40,008 nucleotides of DNA, taken from the NCBI RefSeq assembly GCF_016918505.1, contig NZ_JAFFPZ010000026.1, positions 1 through 40,008 on the forward strand. The letters run 5' to 3'. The notes under the pieces were generated by a model, which saw only the letters and a program-made list of their open reading frames with translations, made no database searches and was not told the origin of the DNA. Numbering within the stretch: the first letter of the stretch is position 1; every line of letters begins with the position of its first letter. This document shows positions 1 through 8,903 of the stretch, piece by piece. This DNA is from Desulforhopalus vacuolatus. GTDB lineage: Bacteria > Desulfobacterota > Desulfobulbia > Desulfobulbales > Desulfocapsaceae. The translations under genes and the position numbers were made by a program.

Positions 1-137
1 TATGGTAGCGCCAGCAGGCTCAAATCGACCATTTTTCAATGGGTCTCAAATTTATTTTTTTGCCCTTGAAAAACCTGTCAAGCTTTTTTTTATTTATTAA
101 TTTTTCGAGGGGGGTGAGTAGTTACATGGTTTTTTCA

Positions 138-200
138 GTAATAATTCGTGTTTATTCGTGTCCATTCGTGGTTTCTTTTGTCGTTTGTAACCATGAATGG
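138..200. repeat. Dispersed repeat P, copy 1 (TTCGTG-type)
   Basis: This non-coding stretch has the repeated core 'attcgtgtccattcgtgg'. A close relative lies at 901-965, sharing the order 'taataattcgtg', 'cgtgtccat', 'cttttgtc' and 'tttgtaacca'. It lies downstream of the exonuclease gene. Sequence 1-137 shows no gene that I can support. Confidence 0.6.
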
Positions 201-243
201 ATAAACAGCAGACAAAACGGGGTATAACTTAATAGGAATGGTA

Positions 244-807
244 TTACTGCATGGCAAAGAGCGTTCTGTTCATCTTCTCGATACGAACCATGATCATGGC
301 GCAGGCTCTTGCATCACTCAGGGCGTCATGGTGGTTCAGTTCGATGCCGAGATGTTTTGAGACGGTCGGCAACTTGTGGTTGGGAAGCTTTGGAAAGACT
401 TTACGGGAGAGCTGGACAGTACAGGTGGTGGAGAGACGAGGAATCGTGATGCCGTATATCTCCAGACTTTTATGCAAAACAGTGTGATCAAACACGGCAT
501 TATGGGCGACAAAGGGGCAAAACTCCTTCATGATAATATCCATGCCCTTGTCCTCCCACAGTTCAGCGAGAGTAGGGGCGTTTTGCGTCATCTCCGGGGT
601 AATGCCGGTGAGCTCGATGTTGAAGCTGTTGAATGTGTTCCCCGGAGGATGGATAAGAGACTGCGTTTCGCCGACAATCTCGCCGTCTTTCACAAAGACA
701 ATTGCTACGGAGGATGCGCTCTCCATTGAACTTGAGGCTGTCTCGAAGTCAAGTGCCATGAAATCGGCGTGTTCGGCAAGCTGCATGGTGTTTCTAAAAC
801 TGGTCAT
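244..807 (-). CDS. 3'-5' exonuclease, DnaQ/RNase T-like family
   Basis: This 187-residue protein has the DEDDh exonuclease motifs in order: ExoI Asp20/Glu22 (ALDFETA), ExoII Asp107 (AHNAVFD) and ExoIII His160/Asp165 (HDALSD, matching HxAxxD). Such proteins remove 3' nucleotides from DNA or RNA with two metal ions. The short length, with no other domain, fits stand-alone DnaQ-like enzymes rather than a polymerase III holoenzyme subunit. I chose the start at 807 because GAGAG precedes it and a TATAAT box lies 22-27 bases upstream. An upstream in-frame start at 879 would place that promoter inside the gene. It is monocistronic between repeat-rich spacers. The exact substrate is not evident. Confidence 0.88.
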   Translation of the reverse strand: MTSFRNTMQLAEHADFMALDFETASSSMESASSVAIVFVKDGEIVGETQSLIHPPGNTFNSFNIELTGITPEMTQNAPTLAELWEDKGMDIIMKEFCPFVAHNAVFDHTVLHKSLEIYGITIPRLSTTCTVQLSRKVFPKLPNHKLPTVSKHLGIELNHHDALSDARACAMIMVRIEKMNRTLFAMQ

Positions 808-828
808 ATCTTTTTCTCTCAAATAGTG

Positions 829-834
829 ATTATA
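829..834 (-). promoter_or_regulatory. -10 box for the exonuclease gene
   Basis: A perfect TATAAT on the minus strand lies 22-27 bases upstream of the ATG at 807. A weak -35 candidate, TTGGTC, lies 18 bases further upstream. The box supports the shorter start. Confidence 0.4.
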
Positions 835-900
835 CCAATTACATTTTTTACTGACCAAATAACGTGACCGCGTGGACATCTTTTTTGGCGATTACGAATG

Positions 901-1012
901 AGTAATAATTCGTGTTTATCCGTGTCCATTTGTGGTTCCTTTTGTCATTTGTAACCACGAATAGACACGAATTTTCACGAACAGGGACAACGCATTAAAC
1001 GAAAACGTTTGT
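901..1012. repeat. Dispersed repeat P, copy 2
   Basis: Bases 901-965 resemble copy 1 at 138-200. Bases 951-1012 are an inverted copy of 9025-9086, with 60 of 62 positions identical by eye. The core reads 'acgaattttcacgaacaggg'. Together with the features at 1062-1352, it fills the 588-base gap between the exonuclease and sppA. I see no gene there. Confidence 0.75.
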
Positions 1013-1061
1013 ATCCGAAGTTAAGCCGTACGGTGCACCAGGATTATTATGAATAAGATTG

Positions 1062-1220
1062 GCTACCACGGAAAACACGGAAGGACACGGAAAACATCAA
1101 TTATCTTAAAGTAACAAATTTAAAACCAGGATTATTAATCAACTTTGGTAGTCATCCGAAAGTCGATATTGAGTGTTTTTCGCTCTAATATTCCGTGCTT
1201 TCCGTGTCTTCCGTGGTAGC
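1062..1220. repeat. Inverted repeat pair, CCACGGAA type
   Basis: The left arm at 1062-1092 (gctaccacggaaaacacgg...) pairs with the right arm at 1191-1220 (...tgtcttccgtggtagc), with a few mismatches. About 100 bases of non-coding sequence lie between the arms. The layout resembles a small non-autonomous element. Confidence 0.6.
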
Positions 1221-1251
1221 AATTTTCTGTTTAATTTTAAAATATTTTTTT

Positions 1252-1352
1252 TAAGTTTTTCGCTGTTCCGTCTTTTGCTTTTCCCTGTCTCCTTTCTCCC
1301 GTCTCCCTTCTCCCATCCACCTGCCTTTGAATCCACCAATACAAAATGTATG
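1252..1352 (+). repeat. Dispersed repeat Q, copy 1
   Basis: The order is 'agtttttcgctgttccgtc', then 'ttttgctttt', a degenerate pyrimidine heptamer tract of the TGTCTCC type, then 'ctgcctttgaatccaccaat'. The same order occurs inverted at 8562-8706 and direct at 22961-23095. It is non-coding and sits just downstream of sppA. Confidence 0.75.
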
Positions 1353-1395
1353 GCATTACAGAGGAACGGGAACTTCAAGGTATCCTCTACTCTTC

Positions 1396-3252
1396 TCAGC
1401 GTATTGGCCGTATTCCCGGTTCCCAGGAGTAAATTCCCTTTGGATCATTGAATTTCCCCAGTGCGCTGTCAATCGCGACTGAATGCTGTTTCTCCAGTTC
1501 GCTGACAACCCTGCCAAGCTGGTCGCCGAACATAAAAGCGGTGACGTCCGCCCTGGCTGAACGGAGGAACTGCATGAGTTTTTCTTTCATAGTCTGTTTC
1601 GGACGAATGAGGATGGGCTTCGGCTGTACCTTCGCCAGTTTCCCCGCTACGATGATGGCCCGCTGCATGTCGCCCAGTTCGTCAACCAGGCCGAGCTGCT
1701 GTGCCTTTCTTCCCGCATAGACCCGGCCTTCGGCTATCTGCGTGACCCTGCGCATGGAGATATTCCGACCGCTGGCGACGATATTGAGGAAACGGTTGTA
1801 GGTATTTTCCACTGAGAGCTGAATCATCGCCTGTATGTCTTTCGACAGCGGCTGCACAACGTTTATCCCCGCAGAGAGAGGGGTAGTTCCCACGCCGTCA
1901 CTGTGTACACCGATGGCATTCAAGCTGTCGCTGAAGTTGGGCAGGACGCCGAAGACCCCGATTGAGCCGGTAATGGTGGTCGGGCTGGCGATGATTTTAT
2001 CTGCACTGGCAGAGATCCAGTAACCGCCTGAAGCGGCCATGGAGCCCATGGAGACAACAATCTTTTTGCCGCTTTTCTTCAGTTCCAGCAGCTCTTCCCG
2101 AATTACTTCTGAGGCGAAGGCTGAGCCACCGCCGGAGTTGACCCGCAGTACAACCGCCCTGATATTATCGTCAAGGCGTGCATCTTTGAGCATCTGAGCG
2201 ATGGTGTCACCGCCGATCTGTCCTGTCGGGGCCTTGCCGTCAATGATCGTTCCTTCGGCAATGATAATAGCGATATTCCCATCCTGGCCAGCGAAGCTGC
2301 GGGGCACACCTCCCTCCTGAAGGTATTGGCGCAGAGGGATCAATTCCATGTCTTCCCCGGCAACTCTGGTTATTTCATCCCGCATCTGCGGGCGGGTGGC
2401 GAGCATATCCACCAGCCCGGCACCTCTGGCAACTTTGGCACTGTCTCCGTTGAGGGTCTCAAGATTAAGCTGCATATTTTCAGTGTAGAGCTGCAGTGCG
2501 TCGGGCTTCAATCTGCGATTGGCGACCACGTGGCTGCTGTAGTCCCCCCAGAGGGAATCGAGCCACTGCATCGACTGCTCTCTATCGGCATCGGACATAC
2601 TGTTACGGATCAGCGGTTCAATGGCGGATTTATAGGTCCCGACCTTGAAGATGTAATATTTCATCTTCAGCGTATCGATTGCATCTTTAAAGTAAAGGGA
2701 GTACCGCCCCAGACCAAAGATATCAACGGAACCCATCGGGTTGAGCATAATGGTATCAGCCCAGGAGGCGAGATAGTAGCGACCCTGGCTGTAGCTGTCG
2801 GCCCCTGCCAGCACTTTTTTCCCTGAGGAACGGAAATTCTTCAGAGCCTCGCCGATAACAGTGAGCTGATTGAGGGAGGCTCCATCCATTTTACTGGTGT
2901 CGAGAAAAATCGCCTTGATGCGTTTATCGTTCTTTGCATGGTGAATAACATCAAGGATATCCTGCAGGCAGGTATTGGCGTTATCGGCATCGTTGAGCTC
3001 GGAGAGCAGGGAGGAGAGGGTGTCGCTGGAAATCTCCTGTTCGACAATCTTGCCGGTGATGTTGAGCTGCAGCACAGAGTTTTCAGGGATCTTTAAGGCC
3101 GTGGCCTCTTTATCCTCACGATTGAGTACCGCGACTGCCACCGCGATTACACAGATCAGCAGGATGACGTTAAGGATGCCATGACGGATGAAGGTGAAAA
3201 AATTGTCCACATATTTCAGTATCTTCCAGATGGCTTTCAACAGGTCTTTCAT
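1396..3252 (-). CDS. sppA: Signal peptide peptidase SppA, 67K type
   Basis: This 618-residue inner-membrane protease degrades signal peptides left after protein export. One N-terminal membrane helix (about residues 25-43) is followed by two tandem ClpP-like S49 domains. The catalytic lysine is Lys208 (VGTYKSAIEP) in the N-terminal domain, and the nucleophile is Ser408 (SMAASGGYW) in the C-terminal domain. This is the expected split dyad of the long form, and the length matches that family. GAGAG precedes the ATG. It lies 98 bases downstream of dinB on the same strand, so read-through is possible but no functional link is evident. Confidence 0.96.
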   Translation of the reverse strand: MKDLLKAIWKILKYVDNFFTFIRHGILNVILLICVIAVAVAVLNREDKEATALKIPENSVLQLNITGKIVEQEISSDTLSSLLSELNDADNANTCLQDILDVIHHAKNDKRIKAIFLDTSKMDGASLNQLTVIGEALKNFRSSGKKVLAGADSYSQGRYYLASWADTIMLNPMGSVDIFGLGRYSLYFKDAIDTLKMKYYIFKVGTYKSAIEPLIRNSMSDADREQSMQWLDSLWGDYSSHVVANRRLKPDALQLYTENMQLNLETLNGDSAKVARGAGLVDMLATRPQMRDEITRVAGEDMELIPLRQYLQEGGVPRSFAGQDGNIAIIIAEGTIIDGKAPTGQIGGDTIAQMLKDARLDDNIRAVVLRVNSGGGSAFASEVIREELLELKKSGKKIVVSMGSMAASGGYWISASADKIIASPTTITGSIGVFGVLPNFSDSLNAIGVHSDGVGTTPLSAGINVVQPLSKDIQAMIQLSVENTYNRFLNIVASGRNISMRRVTQIAEGRVYAGRKAQQLGLVDELGDMQRAIIVAGKLAKVQPKPILIRPKQTMKEKLMQFLRSARADVTAFMFGDQLGRVVSELEKQHSVAIDSALGKFNDPKGIYSWEPGIRPIR

Positions 3253-3350
3253 TCTTACTCTCTTTTGTGGGGCGGGACGTCAGTCGTCCCATTGTATATG
3301 CGTCGGTACTTTTGGGAACATTGAATAATCACTCATCTGCCTGTTTACAG

Positions 3351-4478
3351 CTAAATTTTTTTCTCGGAAGATGTAATTTCAAGGTACCCTTTTTTCATAA
3401 AGGGCAGCAAAAGCTGGTGTGGCTCGTCGTTGCGGGTGAGTTTCCCCACGCTGACGCCGAGCAGACGTATTTTTTTACCGTAGAACTCCACCTGAGTGAG
3501 GAGGTTCGGCAGCAGCGTGTAGATATCAAAGTCACTGGTAATCGGTATCTGGCTGGTGTGTGAGCGGGTGATGGTGGTGAAATCCTGAAAACGGACCTTC
3601 AGGGTGAGGGTAAAACCTCTCTCATGGAGTGTACACAGGCTCTCTCCCACCTCGCGGGCAAGTTCCTTGAGGATAGTCTGGATTTCCAGGATGTCGTCGA
3701 TATCTTCACTCAGGGTGGTCTCTCTGCCTGTTGATTTCCGCATCTGGCCGGGTTGCACCGGGCGCTCATCAAGACCTCGGGAAATATTGTAGAAAAACTG
3801 ACCGGACTTGCCAAAGTGGAAGGTAAGATCGGGCAGAGTCCACTGGCGAAGGCTGGCACCGGTCTTGATCCCGAGGGCGAGCATCTTCTTTTTGGTGGCT
3901 TTCCCTACGCCGTAAAATTTGCCGATGGGCAGCGAGGCAACAAATGCCTCTGCCTGCTCGGGAGGGATCAGGGTGAGGCCGTCCGGTTTGTTTATATCGG
4001 AGGCCACCTTGGCGATAAACTTGTTACAGGAGACGCCGGCAGAAGCGGTGAGGCCGGTGGCGGTGTAAATTTCTTTACGGATGATCTCCGCGAGACGGGT
4101 GGCGGAACACTCGCCCCAACTGTTTTCGGTGACATCAAGGAAGGCTTCGTCCAGAGAAAGTGGTTCCACGAGGTTGGTGATGTTGTGAAAAATTCCCATT
4201 ATTTCCTGGGAGACTTCGCGATAGCGGTCGATGCGCGGGCGAACAAAAAGAGCCTGCGGACAGCAGCGTACGGCGTGGGCAGAGGGCATGGCCGAGTGAA
4301 TACCGAAAACCCTCGCCTCATAAGAACAGGCGGCAACGACTCCCCGGCTCCTCGGCGAACCGCCGACGATAAGTGGTTTTCCCCGGTATTGCGGGTTGTC
4401 CCGCTGCTCTACACTGGCGAAAAATGCATCCATGTCAATATGGATTATTTTTCTTTGACGGGACGCAGGCTTTGTCAT
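3351..4478 (-). CDS. dinB: DNA polymerase IV (Y family)
   Basis: This 375-residue error-prone polymerase performs translesion synthesis past damaged bases. Catalytic acidic residues are Asp15 in IDMDAFFASVE and Asp110/Glu111 in SLDEAFLDVT. The fingers, thumb and little-finger regions follow in the usual order and length. Near the C terminus, QLLLPF (355-360) resembles the QLxLF beta-clamp binding peptide. The gene is transcribed divergently from the Crp/Fnr regulator across 133 bases. I found no clear LexA box there. The ribosome site is weak, but the start agrees with the family N terminus. Confidence 0.96.
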   Translation of the reverse strand: MTKPASRQRKIIHIDMDAFFASVEQRDNPQYRGKPLIVGGSPRSRGVVAACSYEARVFGIHSAMPSAHAVRCCPQALFVRPRIDRYREVSQEIMGIFHNITNLVEPLSLDEAFLDVTENSWGECSATRLAEIIRKEIYTATGLTASAGVSCNKFIAKVASDINKPDGLTLIPPEQAEAFVASLPIGKFYGVGKATKKKMLALGIKTGASLRQWTLPDLTFHFGKSGQFFYNISRGLDERPVQPGQMRKSTGRETTLSEDIDDILEIQTILKELAREVGESLCTLHERGFTLTLKVRFQDFTTITRSHTSQIPITSDFDIYTLLPNLLTQVEFYGKKIRLLGVSVGKLTRNDEPHQLLLPFMKKGYLEITSSEKKI

Positions 4479-4611
4479 AAGGTAAGCTACTCGAAACAGA
4501 GAGTGAAACGTGGCTTAACCGTGCCGCGCAGAGGAATTTTATCAGAACTTCCTGCAGTCATCGACATCCCTTCAGGATGTTTCATTATAACCCACTCGTA
4601 TTGCTGGTGAA

Positions 4612-5277
4612 ATGATAAAAAAAAACCTCGTTCTATCAAGCTCCCTTTTCGATTCACTTCCTGCCGATCAGCTTGCAGTGCTTTCCGGGATTTCAGTGGA
4701 GAAACACTATGCCCGCGGAGAGTCCATCTTTTTTGAGGGCGATCCCGGAACAGGTTTTCATCTGCTGACAGAGGGGCGGGTGAAAATTTATAAGGTGGCG
4801 GACAGCGGCCGGGAGCAGATTCTCCATATCTTCGGGCTGGGGGAAACTTTCGGCGAGGTGCCGGTGTTTCACGGCACGCCGTTTCCCGCCTCGGCGGAAG
4901 CTCTTTCCGCTGTGAAAACCCTCTATTTTCCACGGAAAAGTTTTGCGGCGCTGGTGGAAAAATATCCGACTCTTGCCATGAACATGCTGGGCGTGCTGGC
5001 GCTGAAGCTGCGCCAGTTTGCACAGCAGGTCGAGGATCTCTCTCTCAAAGAAGTTCCGGCACGGCTGGCGGGGTATCTGCTTTACCTGAGGGAGGAGCAA
5101 AAGAGCCAGGAAAGCGTCCGCCTGGAGATTTCCAAGGGACAGCTGGCCAGCCTGCTGGGAACAAGTGCAGAGACGCTTTCGCGCATCTTTACGAAGATGG
5201 GTTGCGAAGGTCTTATTGAGGTGAAAGGACGGGAAATTCATCTGCTGGATATCAGCGGGCTGGAGAAGCGTTCATAA
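4612..5277 (+). CDS. Crp/Fnr family transcriptional regulator
   Basis: This 221-residue protein has an N-terminal cyclic-nucleotide-binding-type beta barrel (about 15-130) containing GESIFFEGDPGTGFHLL and GETFGEVPVFHG. A dimerisation helix follows, then a C-terminal winged helix (about 165-215) with LASLLGTSAETLSRIFTKM as the recognition segment. No N-terminal cysteine cluster of the Fnr type is present, so a direct 4Fe-4S oxygen sensor is unlikely. The ligand cannot be read from the sequence. It is divergent from dinB, and the glycosyltransferase gene starts nine bases after it, so it may head that operon or merely adjoin it. Confidence 0.92.
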   Translation: MIKKNLVLSSSLFDSLPADQLAVLSGISVEKHYARGESIFFEGDPGTGFHLLTEGRVKIYKVADSGREQILHIFGLGETFGEVPVFHGTPFPASAEALSAVKTLYFPRKSFAALVEKYPTLAMNMLGVLALKLRQFAQQVEDLSLKEVPARLAGYLLYLREEQKSQESVRLEISKGQLASLLGTSAETLSRIFTKMGCEGLIEVKGREIHLLDISGLEKRS

Positions 5278-5286
5278 GGAGGACGT

Positions 5287-6228
5287 ATGGCAGGTGATGA
5301 GACCCCGCTGATCTCAGTGGTGATTCCGGCATATAACCATGAAAAATTTATCGGCGCGGCCATCGACAGCGTGCTGGGCCAGACGGTGGCTGACTTCGAG
5401 CTGATTGTCATCGACGACGGCTCCACCGACGGCACCGCCGCAGTGGTGCAGGAATATAATGATCCCCGGCTCTCCTTTTATCATCAGGAAAATCAGGACG
5501 CCTTCAATACCATCAACCGCGGGCTCGGCATGGCGCGGGGCAGATATATCTCCATTCTCAATTCCGACGATATCTATACCACCGACCGCTTTGCGCGCAT
5601 TCTCGCCTGTATTGAGCGGCAGACTTCTACAGGGGTGACTCCCGAGGTCGTGATTACCGACGTCTCGCCCATCTCTGATACCGGAGTGATCTTCTCCGAT
5701 CCTGATTTCGGATGGAATCTCTGGCACCGGAAAAATCGCGAGACATACTTAGCCAGCGGCGATATCTACACCGCTTTTCTTAAAGGCAATTTCATGGTGA
5801 CGACCTCCAACCTCTTTATGACCCGCAGGGCAGTGGAGAAGGTGGGGAAATTCTGTTCTCTGCGTTATCTGCACGACTATGATTACATCTTCCGTCTGAT
5901 GCTCGCCTTCCCGAAGCAGGTGCAATATCTGTATGATGAAAGGCTGCTCTTCTATCGGATTCATAATGGCAATACCCTTGGTGAAGCCGCGATCATCGGC
6001 CGTCGTCAGGACCAGCAGCTGATCGCAAAATACATGACCGAGGCTGTGCCGCAGGAGTTTCGCCAGCGGATTGAGGCAGGCGCGGAGCGGCTTGTTGAAC
6101 TGGGTGATGAGTTGCACGAGGTGCAGCAGCAGCTGCAACCCGGCGTGGTGGCGGGCGTTCGACCGGCAGCGGCGATGCTGGCGAAGAGTCTGCGAGCCTT
6201 TGTCGCAAAAAAAATGAAACGGAATTGA
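5287..6228 (+). CDS. Family 2 glycosyltransferase
   Basis: This 313-residue cytoplasmic enzyme has a GT-A fold: SVVIPAYNHEKFI at 10-22, IDDGSTDGT at 42-50 and the metal-binding acidic motif LNSDD at 91-95. It would transfer a sugar from a nucleotide donor onto a cell-surface glycan acceptor. Neither donor nor acceptor can be deduced. AAGGAGG lies four bases before the ATG, a strong ribosome site. Its stop overlaps the ATG of the next gene (TGATG), indicating translational coupling with the HAD protein, a partner often found with surface polysaccharide enzymes. Confidence 0.92.
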   Translation: MAGDETPLISVVIPAYNHEKFIGAAIDSVLGQTVADFELIVIDDGSTDGTAAVVQEYNDPRLSFYHQENQDAFNTINRGLGMARGRYISILNSDDIYTTDRFARILACIERQTSTGVTPEVVITDVSPISDTGVIFSDPDFGWNLWHRKNRETYLASGDIYTAFLKGNFMVTTSNLFMTRRAVEKVGKFCSLRYLHDYDYIFRLMLAFPKQVQYLYDERLLFYRIHNGNTLGEAAIIGRRQDQQLIAKYMTEAVPQEFRQRIEAGAERLVELGDELHEVQQQLQPGVVAGVRPAAAMLAKSLRAFVAKKMKRN

Positions 6229-8288
6229 TGAAAAACAATACCTGCTACTCCCTCAAAAATCTCATTGAGACTGGCCGTCGGCTCGCCAAAGAAAAATCCG
6301 TTGTCAGTTTTGATCTGTTTGACACTCTGCTTGTCCGGCGGATTCATGACCCGGATCTTGTAAAGCTGCCGGTGGCCCGTTATATCGCCACGCTGGCGAA
6401 GAAACAGGGTATCAAACGTTCTGCAGTGGAGGTTCAGGAGCTGCGCGATCGTTTTGAAAACGAGATGCGTGCAGAGATCGGCCGCACCCACGCTGATCAC
6501 GAGGCCTGCTATCCGATCTTCATGGAACGGTTGCTGGTGGAGATCTTCGGCGGGTTGGGGGCGGATCTGCTTGCCGACGTCACGGTGTATGAAATGGCAA
6601 TGGAAAACCGCATGCTTGTACCCCGGGAAGAGCTGGTCGGCTGGCTGCGCGAGCTCTCTGCAGCGGGGAAGCGGATCTTTATTGTTTCGGACATGTATCT
6701 GCCAGCTGACCATCTCGAAAAATTGACTGACCACGCCGGCCTGAGTGAGTATGCCGAAGCCATTATCTCCTCGGCAGATTCCTTCGCCGCCAAGGCCTCT
6801 GGAGAGGGGTGGAAGCTGATGGCAGAGCGCTTCGACATACAGCCGGAAGACTGGCTGCATGTCGGTGACAACCCTTTTTCTGACGGGCTGCGGGCAAAGG
6901 AGGCGGGAATTACCCCGCTGTTGATTCATGACCCGCAGGAGGATCTCCGCAAGTCTCTTCTTCGCCGTTACTGGAATTACAGTGATGGGAAACCTTTCTG
7001 GCGCGGCCGCCTGCTGCAGCAGGTGATGGCTCCCCTTGAGGGGGAAAATATTCCCCGGGAACCGCTGTACCGTGAAGGCTATAATTTTATCGGTCCGCTG
7101 ATCGGCATCTTCCTGCAGCAGATCCGTGAGATATGCCGCAAGGAAAAGTTGAGCAAAATTTTCTTCTTTTCCCGGGAAGGGTGGACTTTTGAGCGTTACT
7201 GGAAGCAGGCAATGCCGCTGATCTATCCCGGTGAAGAACTGCCGGAGATTGAATATCTCTACGTCAGCCGTATGGCGCTGGCTGGTGCTTCCTGTGCTCA
7301 TGGCGGTCTGAAGAAAGAGAGTGCAGATATTGCCTTCCTGCCGCCGGGGAATCGTGATTTTACTGATCTCTGCCGCATATTCAGTCTTGAGGCGGAGGCC
7401 TTTACAGAGATCTTTGCCCGTTTCGGCCTTGAGGTTACCACCTGTCTGAGTCATATCCATGAGGGGTATCGGCAGGAGGACCGCCGTGCCTTTGAACGGA
7501 TTCTGGATGATGAGGAATTTCAGATGGAGGTGAAGGCGCAGACCGCTGATGCCAATGCCGCGCTGCAGAAATATCTTGAGGACGTTGGCTTTTTCTCCCA
7601 TAAACGGGTAGCGGTGGTGGACGTCGGCTGGCTGGGTTCCATTCAGCGTTTTCTGGTGGATGCTGTCTCCCATCGCGACGATGCGCCGGTCTGCAGGGGT
7701 CTGCTCTTCGGAGCAACCCGGGGAATTTCCTTCCCGACCACCGGGAAAAACAATATCTCCGGGGTGATCTACGACCAGAACCGCTTTGATTTTGCAGCCT
7801 CCGCGCTTTTCTATGCCCGCGACATCTTTGAAGAGGCCTGCCGCGCACCGTATCCGACCCTCAACGGCTACAGACTGAGTGATAACGAGAAGGGGTATGA
7901 GCTGATTTTTCGGCGCACGGACGATGCCCTCGGCATGGAAGAGAATGTACAGGACAGTTATTTTGCGCCGTTACAGCAGGGGATTTATGACTCGGCCGTC
8001 CGTTTCGGACAGGCGGTACGCCTGCTTGGCTGGGGGTATAGAGATTTCAAGCCATGGCTCAACTATCTGCTGGTCAGCAGGCTGGCGTTCCCGAAGACCG
8101 AGGAAATAATGCTGCTGCGGAATCGGTCGCATCTGGATGATTTTCACGGTGGAAAGAAGCCGAAAGCGGAATTTTTCAAAAATGCCGGACGTGAGCTGTG
8201 GGATCAGAGTGAAAGGAAACTGCGCTGGAGTCCGCTGCTGCGTTTGCGCCGTTATCTGTTTCACCTGCGGTCACGATTGAATCAGTAG
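6228..8288 (+). CDS. HAD-superfamily hydrolase with C-terminal extension (polysaccharide-linked)
   Basis: The 686-residue protein opens with a HAD domain. Nucleophile motif I is VSFDLFDTLLVRR (Asp29, with Phe at +2 instead of the usual second Asp), motif II is IVSDMYLP, and motif IV is VGDNPFSDGLRAKEAG. The remaining 450 residues form a conserved extension (FFFSREGWTFERYW, YLYVSRMALAGAS, VAVVDVGWLGSIQ) seen in large HAD proteins of surface-polysaccharide loci. The ATG at 6228 overlaps the upstream stop; a TTG one codon earlier is less likely. The missing second Asp resembles haloacid-dehalogenase-type members, so phosphatase activity is uncertain. A long antisense open frame here is a shadow. 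Confidence 0.85.
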   Translation: MKNNTCYSLKNLIETGRRLAKEKSVVSFDLFDTLLVRRIHDPDLVKLPVARYIATLAKKQGIKRSAVEVQELRDRFENEMRAEIGRTHADHEACYPIFMERLLVEIFGGLGADLLADVTVYEMAMENRMLVPREELVGWLRELSAAGKRIFIVSDMYLPADHLEKLTDHAGLSEYAEAIISSADSFAAKASGEGWKLMAERFDIQPEDWLHVGDNPFSDGLRAKEAGITPLLIHDPQEDLRKSLLRRYWNYSDGKPFWRGRLLQQVMAPLEGENIPREPLYREGYNFIGPLIGIFLQQIREICRKEKLSKIFFFSREGWTFERYWKQAMPLIYPGEELPEIEYLYVSRMALAGASCAHGGLKKESADIAFLPPGNRDFTDLCRIFSLEAEAFTEIFARFGLEVTTCLSHIHEGYRQEDRRAFERILDDEEFQMEVKAQTADANAALQKYLEDVGFFSHKRVAVVDVGWLGSIQRFLVDAVSHRDDAPVCRGLLFGATRGISFPTTGKNNISGVIYDQNRFDFAASALFYARDIFEEACRAPYPTLNGYRLSDNEKGYELIFRRTDDALGMEENVQDSYFAPLQQGIYDSAVRFGQAVRLLGWGYRDFKPWLNYLLVSRLAFPKTEEIMLLRNRSHLDDFHGGKKPKAEFFKNAGRELWDQSERKLRWSPLLRLRRYLFHLRSRLNQ

Positions 8289-8289
8289 G

Positions 8290-8553
8290 ATGAAAACAAT
8301 GAAAGAGAAGATTCAAAAGAAGAATTTCGATCTGGCTGGCAACAGCCACGCGCGTCTGACACGCATGATACTTTTTGCCAAAGTCATGCCCATTGGGAAT
8401 ATCGCGGGCGGGCCGGGGATACGCTGTCTTGCTGTACTCTCCGTGCTCTATTACTGCGGCTGGCCGCTCTATGCCTTTAACGCCCGTTACGGCCATCGTC
8501 TGGGGCGGATAAAGAGCCTTCTCTCCCGGCTGAAGAACAGGGGACGCGTATAA
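8290..8553 (+). CDS. Small hypothetical protein, possible membrane segment
   Basis: This 87-residue frame starts one base after the HAD stop. It is basic at both ends and has a moderately hydrophobic middle (CLAVLSVLYYCGWPLYAF, about 47-64) that could cross or bind the membrane. No family is recognised. Its tight spacing to the glycosyltransferase/HAD pair and its charged, protein-like composition favour a real gene at the end of that operon. A repeat begins right after its stop, so its 3' end may be altered. Confidence 0.5.
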   Translation: MKTMKEKIQKKNFDLAGNSHARLTRMILFAKVMPIGNIAGGPGIRCLAVLSVLYYCGWPLYAFNARYGHRLGRIKSLLSRLKNRGRV

Positions 8554-8561
8554 TATTTCCA

Positions 8562-8706
8562 TTTTGTATTGGCGGATTCAAAGGCAGGGGACGGAAAAAG
8601 GGAGACAGGAGAAAGGAGACGGGAGACAGGGAAAAGCAAAAGACGGAACAGCGAAAAACTTTTTGCCAACGAATAAAAGCTCTAATCATGCGAATAAAGG
8701 CAAAAA
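8562..8706 (-). repeat. Dispersed repeat Q, copy 2
   Basis: Inverted relative to the copies at 1252-1352 and 22961-23095. Reading the minus strand gives 'ggcaaaaagtttttcgctg', a TGTCTCC-like heptamer tract, then 'gcctttgaatccgccaatac'. It begins immediately after the 87-residue frame. Confidence 0.75.
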
Positions 8707-8757
8707 ACTTTAAGAAGTTACGCTTTTATAAAAAATGCCATTTTTCGCATGATTAGA
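8681..8757. repeat. MITE-like 14-bp terminal inverted repeat
   Basis: The arms TCTAATCATGCGAA (8681-8694) and TTCGCATGATTAGA (8744-8757) are perfect inverted repeats around 49 AT-rich bases. No coding capacity is visible. It overlaps the end of repeat Q copy 2. Confidence 0.55.
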
Positions 8758-8846
8758 CCATTTCTATTAAGTTATGCTCTTTTTACATCCTGTTTATCCA
8801 TTTGTAATAGCCCAAAAAAATTTCCACGCAGTTGCGTTATCTGGTT

Positions 8847-8889
8847 AATACAAAATGTAAATGGTATAATACCATTTCCATTTTGTATT
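8847..8889. repeat. Long palindromic hairpin
   Basis: The left arm 'aatacaaaatgtaaatggta' pairs with the right arm ending 'ccattttgtatt', with one to two mismatches across about 20 base pairs. The sequence 'ccattttgtatt' also ends repeat Q copy 2. No U tract follows, so this is more likely a repeat than a terminator. Confidence 0.55.
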
Positions 8890-8903
8890 GATTCATCACC
8901 ATT

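Noticed and set aside
1139-1378. 79-codon minus frame and 92-codon plus frame in the sppA spacer
   Set aside because: Both are made from repeat Q and the inverted repeat and have low-complexity composition.
3753-4610. Plus-strand open frame of 285 codons opposite dinB
   Set aside because: The dinB motifs on the minus strand are unmistakable; this frame has no recognisable family or ribosome site.
6006-7673. Long minus-strand open frame (555 codons) opposite the glycosyltransferase and HAD genes
   Set aside because: It lies entirely opposite two well-supported genes, has no domain and a Gln/His-rich, shadow-like composition.
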